From positions 186,001 through 250,000 of the forward strand of contig DAOUFM010000146.1 of NCBI GenBank assembly GCA_034429975.1: a stretch of DNA of 64,000 nucleotides, given 5' to 3'. Under the pieces are notes generated by a model. That model had not been told where the DNA came from. It did not search any database and saw nothing but the letters and a program-made list of their open reading frames with translations. The position numbers and the translations under genes were made by a program. The stretch comes from UBA6170 sp034429975 (GTDB lineage Bacteria; Chloroflexota; Anaerolineae; Anaerolineales; Anaerolineaceae). Below are positions 35,545 through 43,257 of this stretch, one piece after another (the first letter of the stretch is position 1; each line of letters opens with the position of its first letter).

Positions 35545-36581
35545 AAAAGAACTTTTTTGATCTTTCTTTTGAAAACCTGAATGATTTCCTGATTAATGAT
35601 CTAAATCAACCCGTCTATCGAACTCTCCAAATCTGGAAAGGGGTTTATTCCAACCTTTGGTCAGAAGCGGATGATTTTTCAAATATTCCCAAAACACTCC
35701 GCGATGAGTTGTTTACCCATTTTGAATTTCAATCATTAAGCCCTGTTCAGGAGCTAAAATCTTCTGACCATGAAACTGAAAAAATCCTATTTCAATTGAA
35801 GGACGGAAAAGCAATAGAAACTGTTCTTATGAAATACAAGGATCGGCACACCCTTTGTATCTCCACGCAAGCTGGTTGTGCAATGGGTTGTGTCTTTTGT
35901 GCAACCGGGCAGATGGGTTTTAAACGCCATCTTTCTTCAGGAGAAATCATCGAACAGGTATTGTATTACGCCAGACAATTAAAAAAATCCTCTGAAAAAG
36001 TTACCAATATTGTTTTAATGGGTATGGGCGAACCTTTTCACAATTATGATGCCACCATGGCTGCTATTGATCGCTTAGGTGACCCAAATGGCTTCGGTCT
36101 GGGTGCACGCCGTTTCACGATTTCGACGGTTGGGTTGGTTCCAGCAATCAGACGGTTTGCTGATGAAATGCGTCAGGTCAATCTGGCTATCAGTTTACAT
36201 GCGGTCAACAATATCGAACGCTCCTCCCTTATGCCAATGAATAAAAAATACCCAATTGAAGAGGTAATTGAGGCTTGCCGGTATTATGTTGCCAAAACCA
36301 ATCGCAGAATAACATTCGAATGGGCTTTAATCGCCGGGAAAAACGATAGCGAGCAAACCGCCCAGGATCTGGCAAATTTACTCAAAGGCTTACTCTGCCA
36401 CGTGAATACAATCCCATTAAACCCTACCAGCCAATCGGTTTATCAGGCTTCATCTAAAGACCAAACCTATAAATTTCAACATGTATTGGAAAAAAATGGT
36501 ATCCCCTGCACAATCCGATTACGGCGTGGAATTGATATTCAGGCCGGTTGCGGTCAATTGGCAATCCATCATTCAAAATGA
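35541..36581 (+). CDS. rlmN: Dual-specificity 23S rRNA/tRNA adenine-C2 methyltransferase
   Basis: Radical-SAM methyltransferase acting on A2503 of 23S rRNA and A37 of some tRNAs. 346 residues from the ATG at 35541. The iron-sulfur cluster motif is CAMGCVFC (about residue 112, CxxxCxxC), followed by GMGEP and NLAISLHA. The methyl-carrying Cys is near the C-terminus in GIDIQAGCGQL, and the other catalytic Cys in NGIPCTIR-like context. The TTG five codons upstream is inside the preceding gene with no better ribosome site. ftsY follows at 22 bases. Confidence 0.95.
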   Translation: MKKNFFDLSFENLNDFLINDLNQPVYRTLQIWKGVYSNLWSEADDFSNIPKTLRDELFTHFEFQSLSPVQELKSSDHETEKILFQLKDGKAIETVLMKYKDRHTLCISTQAGCAMGCVFCATGQMGFKRHLSSGEIIEQVLYYARQLKKSSEKVTNIVLMGMGEPFHNYDATMAAIDRLGDPNGFGLGARRFTISTVGLVPAIRRFADEMRQVNLAISLHAVNNIERSSLMPMNKKYPIEEVIEACRYYVAKTNRRITFEWALIAGKNDSEQTAQDLANLLKGLLCHVNTIPLNPTSQSVYQASSKDQTYKFQHVLEKNGIPCTIRLRRGIDIQAGCGQLAIHHSK

Positions 36582-36589
36582 CCCTATGT

Positions 36590-36595
36590 TATAAT
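36590..36595 (+). promoter_or_regulatory. Candidate -10 box just upstream of ftsY
   Basis: A perfect TATAAT ends 8 bases before the ftsY ATG, and no Shine-Dalgarno is present in the gap. The matching -35 is poor. If used, the transcript would be nearly leaderless. Confidence 0.35.
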
Positions 36596-36603
36596 TTCGA
36601 GCG

Positions 36604-37512
36604 ATGGCAGATTTATTAGGCAAATGGAAACAGAGTCTTGAACGCACTCGCAAGGTGGCTTTTGGCCGGCTGGCGAATTTTTTCGGTGCCACAGAAATCA
36701 CAACTGATACCTGGGATGAGTTGGAAGCAATGTTGATCCAGGCGGATATTGGCATCGATACAACCAGCGTTATCATGACTGATTTGATTAATAAAGTGGA
36801 TCGTGAGGGAATCACAACAACCGCTGAATTAAAAGAACATCTGGCTAAGGAACTTCAAACCAATCTTTTAAAGCCAGAAATACCGGACTTTTCCGGGCTC
36901 AAGCCTGCCGTTATCCTGGTTGTCGGCGTAAATGGTTCGGGCAAGACGACCACTCTGGCAAAATTAGGGAATAAATTTCAAAAAGAAGGTAAAAAGATTC
37001 TTTTTGCAGCCGCCGATACTTTCCGAGCAGCCGCTGTTGAGCAATTAGAAGTATGGGGTGAGCGATTGAAAATCCCCGTCATAGCCGGGCAGCCCAATGC
37101 CGACCCAGGTGCCGTAGCGTACGATGCTGTTCAGGCTGGTATATCCAAACAATGCGATTTAGTGTTCATCGACACCGCCGGAAGACTGCATACCCGTTTT
37201 AACCTGATGGAAGAATTAAAAAAGGTAAACCGTGTCGTCGGAAAAGCTTTACCGGGCGCTCCGCATGCCACCTGGCTGGTGCTGGACGCTACCACCGGTC
37301 AAAATGCACTGCTGCAAGCCCGTGCCTTTAAAGATGCAGTTAATATCAATGGGATTATCCTGACAAAGCTGGATTCCTCCGCTAAAGGCGGGATGGCGTT
37401 CGCCATCCAAAAAGAACTGAACCTGCCCATTATTTATGCCGGTTTAGGCGAAAAACCTGAAGATTTTCAAGAATTCGATCCGGCAGCTTTTGTTAACGGA
37501 CTTATCAATTAA
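36604..37512 (+). CDS. ftsY: Signal recognition particle receptor FtsY
   Basis: SRP-family GTPase that docks ribosome-nascent-chain complexes at the membrane. 302 residues: N domain (about 1-95) with the W...LE..LI..D conserved helices, then the G domain with G1 GVNGSGKTTT (about 107-116), DTFRAAAVEQL, G3 DTAGRL and G4 TKLD. The acidic A domain found in proteobacterial FtsY is absent, giving the short form. No Shine-Dalgarno precedes the ATG; a TATAAT box lies just upstream. prfB follows 14 bases later. Confidence 0.95.
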   Translation: MADLLGKWKQSLERTRKVAFGRLANFFGATEITTDTWDELEAMLIQADIGIDTTSVIMTDLINKVDREGITTTAELKEHLAKELQTNLLKPEIPDFSGLKPAVILVVGVNGSGKTTTLAKLGNKFQKEGKKILFAAADTFRAAAVEQLEVWGERLKIPVIAGQPNADPGAVAYDAVQAGISKQCDLVFIDTAGRLHTRFNLMEELKKVNRVVGKALPGAPHATWLVLDATTGQNALLQARAFKDAVNINGIILTKLDSSAKGGMAFAIQKELNLPIIYAGLGEKPEDFQEFDPAAFVNGLIN

Positions 37513-37526
37513 ATTTGGAGTAATCA

Positions 37527-38616
37527 ATGCAAGAAATTATTGATCGCCTGGCAAATCATGTTGTCAAAATGAACGATCTTCTGGAGCATCTTTGACTTAC
37601 CAGGGAAAAAATCAAAACTGGCAGATTTAGAAAAGTTAGCCGAAAGTCCTACGCTTTGGGAAGATAGAGAAAAAGCCCAATCCATCTTAAAGGAAATCGT
37701 TGATCTTCGGGAAGAAATTCAGGAGATCGAACATCTCAATCAGCGCATTACGGATGCGCACGAATTAGCACTGCTGGAAGATGAAACTATTCAAGCCGAT
37801 TTAGAAGCTGAGTCGATTGAGATTGAAAAATTATTAAATCAACTGGAATTAAGCACCCTGCTATCTGGTAAATATGATCATGGAAGTGCACTGCTGACCA
37901 TTCATGCCGGAGCAGGTGGAACAGATTCTCAGGATTGGGCTGAGATGTTAGAGCGCATGTATTTGCGCTGGGCTGAGGATAATCACTTCAAAGCTGAAAT
38001 TCTGGACCGATCTGCCGGGGAAGAAGCCGGGTTGAAGAGTGTAACCATCGCCATCAACGGTAAATATGCTTATGGTTACCTCAAATCTGAAAAAGGAGTC
38101 CATCGTCTGGTACGTTTATCTCCCTTCGATGCAGCGCATCGCCGGCATACTTCTTTTGCCCAGGTTGAAATTCTCCCGGACCTTGAAAATGGAGATTCTG
38201 AAATTAATATTCCGGCTGAGGATGTTCGTATTGATATTTTTAAATCATCCGGTGCTGGTGGACAAAATATTCAAAAGAATAGCACTGCTATTCGATTGCA
38301 CCATATCCCCACCGGTATTATCGTGACCTGTCAAAACGAACGTTCCCAATTACAGAACCGAGAAAATGCTTTTCGTGTTTTAAAAGCCAAACTCTTGGAA
38401 ATTAAACGGGAAGAGCACGAAAAAGAACTATCCAAATTACGGGGCGAGTATCAAAAAGCGGAATGGGGCAGCCAAATCAGGTCCTATGTGTTACATCCCT
38501 ACCAATTGGTAAAAGACCATCGCAATGATTTTGAAATGGGCAACGTCAATGCTGTTCTGGATGGCGACTTAAATAACTTTATTGAAGCGTACTTAAAATC
38601 ACAACTCGAGCACTAA
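37527..38616 (+). CDS. prfB: Peptide chain release factor 2, with programmed +1 frameshift
   Basis: RF2 ends translation at UGA and UAA. The gene starts at ATG 37527 (GGAG upstream) and runs 22 codons to CTT followed by an in-frame TGA at 37593-37595 and then C. A +1 slip on CTT skips base 37593 and continues from 37594 (GAC) to the TAA at 38614-38616. The internal GGAG at 37583-37586, three bases before CTT, matches the spacing of the stimulatory Shine-Dalgarno in classic prfB. The peptidyl-hydrolase motif GAGGQN and the RLSPFDAAHRRHTSF region are intact. The coding sequence is thus join(37527..37592,37594..38616). Its stop overlaps the convergent pfkA stop. Confidence 0.96.
37583..37596 (+). 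promoter_or_regulatory. Programmed frameshift site of prfB
   Basis: GGAG, CAT, then CTTTGAC: an internal ribosome-binding-like site three bases before the slippery CTT and the UGA stop with unfavourable C in the next position. This is the known autoregulatory arrangement by which scarcity of RF2 promotes frameshifting and RF2 synthesis. Confidence 0.93.
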
Positions 38617-39581
38617 TCCAGTAAATCCGCCAGGGCAATAATGGATGGATCCAGGGTCTTTTTATTGGCAACTACTTCACTTAATGGGGTGTAGGTAACT
38701 GCAGAGTTGATCCAACCGGTCAATACTCCAAATTGTCCGTTAGCCATCGCCTCTACTGCCCCTGCCCCTAAGCGGCTGGCTAGTATGCGGTCGTAAGCGG
38801 AAGGTGTCCCACCTCTTTGGATATGTCCCAGAATAGCTACACGCAAATCGAATCCTAGCGTTTCATGATGTTTTTTGAAGTAATTGGATAATTTTTCAGC
38901 GTTGTATTCTGCACCTTCCGCCACAATAACAATGGCGTGCGCTTTCCCTTTCTCATAGGCTTCTCCAATTTGCCTGGCGATGTCTTCCGGGCGGGTTGGA
39001 ACTTCAGGGATGATAACAGCTTCTGCCCCACCAGACAGGGCGGTCATTAATGCCAGATAGCCGCAATCGCGTCCCATCACTTCCAGTAAAAAGGCTCTTT
39101 GATGTGAAGAAGCAGTGATTTTCAATCGATCAACAGCTTCCAAGGCGATATTTAACGCAGTATCAACTCCAATCGTAATATCAGAACCATAAAGGTCATT
39201 GTCAATCGTCGATGCTACCCCTACCACCGGAAAACCAATTTGCGATAGTTTGAATGCCCCTGTCTGAGTGCCATTCCCACCAATGACAATTAATCCTTCC
39301 ACACCAATTGAATTCAGATTTCGAATTGCTTTTTTCTGACCGGTTTCATGCTTAAAATCATTGCATCTAGCGCTGCCTAACATCGTCCCTCCGCGCTGCA
39401 TGATACCACCAACATCCCGAGGACCCAGTTGAACGAAATTTTCAGTCAATAACCCGTAATAACCGTTTTTAACGCCAACAACGTCCCAACCTTTTGAAAT
39501 TCCGGAACGTACAACCGCGCGAATGGCAGCATTCATTCCTGGTGCGTCACCACCACTTGTCAGAACTGCAATTTTTTTCAT
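38613..39581 (-). CDS. pfkA: 6-phosphofructokinase
   Basis: Phosphorylates fructose 6-phosphate in glycolysis. 322 residues from the ATG at 39581, which has GGAGGA about 7 bases upstream; an in-frame start 28 codons earlier lacks this. Visible motifs are TSGGDAPGMNAAIR (10-23), GGNGTQTGAFKL, the catalytic STIDNDLYGSD, and EVMGRDCGYLAL. GGNGTQT has Asn and Thr where ATP-dependent enzymes have GGDGS or GGDGT, so the phosphoryl donor should be checked, since PPi-dependent enzymes vary at this site. It is convergent with prfB, overlapping by four bases. Confidence 0.93.
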   Translation of the reverse strand: MKKIAVLTSGGDAPGMNAAIRAVVRSGISKGWDVVGVKNGYYGLLTENFVQLGPRDVGGIMQRGGTMLGSARCNDFKHETGQKKAIRNLNSIGVEGLIVIGGNGTQTGAFKLSQIGFPVVGVASTIDNDLYGSDITIGVDTALNIALEAVDRLKITASSHQRAFLLEVMGRDCGYLALMTALSGGAEAVIIPEVPTRPEDIARQIGEAYEKGKAHAIVIVAEGAEYNAEKLSNYFKKHHETLGFDLRVAILGHIQRGGTPSAYDRILASRLGAGAVEAMANGQFGVLTGWINSAVTYTPLSEVVANKKTLDPSIIALADLLD

Positions 39582-39827
39582 TAAATATCCTCCAAAGATG
39601 TTTGGAAATGAATTTTGAAATTTTATCATACATCGCTTGTTTTCTAGCGCTCTTATCTTGTCCAATCAGGAATTGATCAATGAAAAAATCATGACAGGTG
39701 ATTAAAAATTGATGCCCTCTTTCAGTATAAATCTTGAGAATTATTCAGTAATATTACATTGGAAAGCTATCAAGCCGATTCATAACCCTCATGAGTTCCA
39801 AATACCACATTACCTGAAGGATGATTA

Positions 39828-41927
39828 ATGACAGAATACCGGATTACTCACCACCCTATCTTACGAATTCCGCCAGCAGATCCTGTTTATTTTTACTGGC
39901 AAGGAAAAAACTTATCAGCCCAAAAAGGTGAAACAATTTCAGCCGCTTTATTTGCCAATGGAATACGTGTATTCGGACACCATCACAAAGATGGTTCACC
40001 ACAAGGTATTTTTTGCGCAAACGGCCAGTGCTCTCAATGTATGGTGATGGTCAATGGGATACCAACCAAAAGTTGTATGGAAGCAGTTACGGATGGGATG
40101 AAGATCGAACCATTAGAAGGGTTCCCCGAATTACCGATCGTTGACCGATTAACCCGGTTAGAAAAAATTGAGGAATTGGAGATCCCGGTTTTAATCATCG
40201 GTGGTGGCCCGGCTGGCTTGTCTGCCGCCCTGGAATTAGGGAAAAATGGGGTCGAAGTTATCCTTTTGGATGATAAATCCCGTTTAGGTGGCAAACTAGT
40301 CCTGCAAACCCACCGTTTCTTTGGCTCAACCCAGGCTGTTTTTGCCGGGTCAAGAGGAATTGATATTGCCAAAATCCTTGAGAAAGAATTGAGAGCTAAT
40401 CAAAGTGTAGAACTTTGGCTTAATTCAACCGCGTTGGCAGTGTTTTCAGATAAAAAAGTTGGCGTTCTCAAAGAAGGTAAAACATATTTATTGATTAAAC
40501 CTGAAATTTTACTGGTAGCTACCGGCGCCAGAGAAAAATTTATTACCTTCAATGGAAATACATTACCCGGCGTTTATGGAGCTGGGGCTTTTCAAACTTT
40601 AGTCAATCGTGATTTAGTAAAACCGGCTGAAAAACTGTTTATTGTCGGCGGTGGCAACGTCGGTCTGATTACCGGATACCACGCCTTACAGGCCGGTATT
40701 GGCGTGGTTGGATTGGTGGAAGCCTTGCCCGAATGCGGCGGTTATAAAGTCCACAAGGATAAATTAATGCGTATGGGTGTACCTATTATGACGTCCCACA
40801 CCATTCTGAGCGCCAACGGGCATGACAAAGTCGAATCCGTCACCATCGCTGAAGTAGACAGCCAGTTCCATCCCATTCCAGGTACCGAAAAATCTTTCGA
40901 GTGCGACAGTGTTTTGGTAGCTGTTGGATTGGATCCCGTCAATGAATTCTACAAAAAAGGCGTTCAATACGGAATAAAAACCTTTGTAGCCGGGGATGCA
41001 GAGGAGATCGCCGAAGCCTCAGCAGCCATCATTTCCGGAAAGATAAAGGGATACGAAATTTTACACGAATTAGGTATCAATATCGGAGAAATTCCTGATT
41101 CTTTATACCGGTCTTCTGAAATTCTTAAATCCAAACCAGGCAATATTAAAAAAGATGAACCAATGATTTTTGAGGAAGGCGCTTTCCCCATCATCCACTG
41201 TACCCAGGAAATCCCCTGCGACCCCTGTTCCGACCTTTGTCCACATGGGTTGATTTTTATCGATCAAAAAGATATCCGCAACACCCCTACCTTCCTGGGG
41301 GATGGTTATTGCTGCGAAGTTTGTGAGCTATGTGTATCCGGTTGTCCGGGCTTGGCGATTACACTGGTCGATTATCGCGCAAACAAAGAGATGCCAACTG
41401 TTTCCATTCCCTATGAATTTGATCGCGACCCAGTTTTTGAGACTGATCGCGTCACCACCATGGATACGGAAGGAAAACCCCTTGGTGAATTTGAGGTTTT
41501 ATCCGTCCACAAATTATCCATGATTGATAAAACGTATATTGTCCACGTGCAGGCACCCAGGGAAATTGCCCCAAAGATTGCCGGGATCAAAATGCAGGAA
41601 AGTCAGATCACCTACCCCATGGATCATTACGTCAAACATCTGGATGATGACATGATCGTCTGCCGCTGTGAACGCGTCAAAGCCGGCGAGATTCGATCCT
41701 TAATCCGGCAGGGAATCCGTGATTTCAATGAAATTAAAACCGTCACCCGTGCCGGCATGGGAGCATGTGGCGCAAAAACTTGTGCTTCGATTATCAAGCG
41801 AATTTTCCGTGAGGAAGGCATCCCTGAAGCTGAGGTGACTGATCAGACCAACCGCCCATTATTTATGGAAGTTCCGCTCGGTATTTTTGCAGGATCACCA
41901 AACCACCAGGAAAATGAGGATGAATAA
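39828..41927 (+). CDS. Multi-domain iron-sulfur flavoprotein dehydrogenase (HcnAB/proline or sarcosine oxidase alpha-like)
   Basis: 699 residues, apparently a fusion. Residues 1-100 form a 2Fe-2S domain of the sarcosine-oxidase/HcnA type with C63, C68, C71 and C83. Then comes an FAD/NAD-disulfide-reductase-type domain with two dinucleotide motifs (LIIGGGPAGLSAALEL near 125 and LFIVGGGNVGLITG near 275). Next are ferredoxin-like cysteine clusters (CDPCSDLCPHG near 463 and CCEVCELCVSGCPG near 495), and a BFD-like 2Fe-2S domain (CRCERVK near 611, CGAKTC near 646). This is the electron-transfer subunit of dye-linked amine, opine or L-proline dehydrogenases. The next gene, 1 base away, is the substrate-oxidising partner. 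Substrate is unknown. Confidence 0.87.
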   Translation: MTEYRITHHPILRIPPADPVYFYWQGKNLSAQKGETISAALFANGIRVFGHHHKDGSPQGIFCANGQCSQCMVMVNGIPTKSCMEAVTDGMKIEPLEGFPELPIVDRLTRLEKIEELEIPVLIIGGGPAGLSAALELGKNGVEVILLDDKSRLGGKLVLQTHRFFGSTQAVFAGSRGIDIAKILEKELRANQSVELWLNSTALAVFSDKKVGVLKEGKTYLLIKPEILLVATGAREKFITFNGNTLPGVYGAGAFQTLVNRDLVKPAEKLFIVGGGNVGLITGYHALQAGIGVVGLVEALPECGGYKVHKDKLMRMGVPIMTSHTILSANGHDKVESVTIAEVDSQFHPIPGTEKSFECDSVLVAVGLDPVNEFYKKGVQYGIKTFVAGDAEEIAEASAAIISGKIKGYEILHELGINIGEIPDSLYRSSEILKSKPGNIKKDEPMIFEEGAFPIIHCTQEIPCDPCSDLCPHGLIFIDQKDIRNTPTFLGDGYCCEVCELCVSGCPGLAITLVDYRANKEMPTVSIPYEFDRDPVFETDRVTTMDTEGKPLGEFEVLSVHKLSMIDKTYIVHVQAPREIAPKIAGIKMQESQITYPMDHYVKHLDDDMIVCRCERVKAGEIRSLIRQGIRDFNEIKTVTRAGMGACGAKTCASIIKRIFREEGIPEAEVTDQTNRPLFMEVPLGIFAGSPNHQENEDE

Positions 41928-41928
41928 C

Positions 41929-43086
41929 ATGAATTTTCAGCATTTCGACGTGATTATCATCGGTGCTGGTTCTATTGGCGCCCCTACCGCTTTTTTCTTT
42001 GCAAAAGCAGGTTTTAAAGTACTTGTAATTGATAAATTGCCCAGTGTTGGTCAGGGTTCATCTAAAAGAGCGATTGGCGGAATTCGCGCGACGCATAGCG
42101 ATCCAGCAAAAATTCGCCTGTGCTTGCGCTCTCTGGAAGTATTTTCCACCTGGAAAGAAACCTATGGAGATGATATTGATTGGGTTAAAGGCGGTTACAC
42201 TTTTGTGGCTTACGATGAAAAAGAAGAAAGAATCTTAAAAGACCTTGCCCTTCATCAAAAAGCTTTTGGACTGAATATCAATTGGTTGAATAAAGATGAA
42301 TTCATGGAAATTGTGCCTGACATCAACCCACAGGGCTTGCTGGGTGGAACCTATTCTCCTGAGGATGGCAGTGCCTCACCTTTGTTGGCAACCCATGCTT
42401 TTTATCGCCGGGCAATCGAACTGGGAGCCATATTCCACTTCAATGAAACTGTTCAGGAAGTAATTTTGCAAAATGGCAAAGTAGCTGCGATTAGAACCAA
42501 TCTTGGCACTTATGGCAGCGATGTTGTCATCAACGCCGCTGGACCCTGGGCAAAAGAAGTCGCCGGTATAGCCCAGATCGAGATCCCTGTGAATCCGGAT
42601 AGCCACGAAGCAGCCATCACCGAATCCGTTGCACCCTTCCTGAAACCCATGGTCGTTGATATTCGTCAACGGCCAGGTTCCTCAAATTTTTATTTTTATC
42701 AGCATTCTACCGGTCAAATTATTTTCTGCATCACCCCGTCACCAAACATTTGGGGGTTTAACGTCGAAGCTACCAGTGAATTCCTTCCGATGGTAGCCAA
42801 ACGTATGTTGGAGGTCATGCCCCGGCTTAAAAATATCCGCGTTCGCCGCACTTGGCGCGGTTTGTATCCTATGACACCAGACGGTTTTCCGATCATTGGC
42901 TGGGACAAAAATATTCTCGGCTTCCTGCAGGCCGCGGGCACCTGTGGTCAGGGATTCATGTTAGGACCAGGGGTCGGTGAATTGTTAGTGCGGTTCGTGA
43001 ATAATTCTCTCACAACAGAAGATCACGATATCCTGCCCTATCTTTCTCCAGAACGTGATTTTTCCGGTCAGGAATTGTTAAAATAA
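41929..43086 (+). CDS. FAD-dependent DAO-family oxidoreductase (substrate-oxidising subunit)
   Basis: 385 residues from the ATG at 41929, which directly follows the previous stop and has GAGGA 8 bases upstream; earlier in-frame ATGs at 41914 and 41920 are less well placed. The FAD-binding motif DVIIIGAGSIGAPTAFFFAKAG is at the N-terminus, followed by GSSKRAIGGIRATHSD, resembling the beta subunits of sarcosine oxidase, proline dehydrogenase and HcnC. The C-terminus has TPDGFPIIGW and the GTCGQGFMLGPGVGELL flavin contact. It should oxidise an amino acid or N-alkylated amine and pass electrons to the iron-sulfur flavoprotein encoded immediately upstream. Confidence 0.88.
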   Translation: MNFQHFDVIIIGAGSIGAPTAFFFAKAGFKVLVIDKLPSVGQGSSKRAIGGIRATHSDPAKIRLCLRSLEVFSTWKETYGDDIDWVKGGYTFVAYDEKEERILKDLALHQKAFGLNINWLNKDEFMEIVPDINPQGLLGGTYSPEDGSASPLLATHAFYRRAIELGAIFHFNETVQEVILQNGKVAAIRTNLGTYGSDVVINAAGPWAKEVAGIAQIEIPVNPDSHEAAITESVAPFLKPMVVDIRQRPGSSNFYFYQHSTGQIIFCITPSPNIWGFNVEATSEFLPMVAKRMLEVMPRLKNIRVRRTWRGLYPMTPDGFPIIGWDKNILGFLQAAGTCGQGFMLGPGVGELLVRFVNNSLTTEDHDILPYLSPERDFSGQELLK

Positions 43087-43257
43087 TCCGGTATAGAAAT
43101 ATTTAGTTTTGTTTCAACCCGGGAGAGAAGATTTCTTCCTTTTAGCTGTTTATCCAGACGAAGAGCGAAAATAAGATTTCAATTAACAAAACCTGCAATT
43201 TGTGAAGCTTTCTGATAAAAACCGTTTTTCTTAGATATAATCTAGCAGAGAGAAAAT

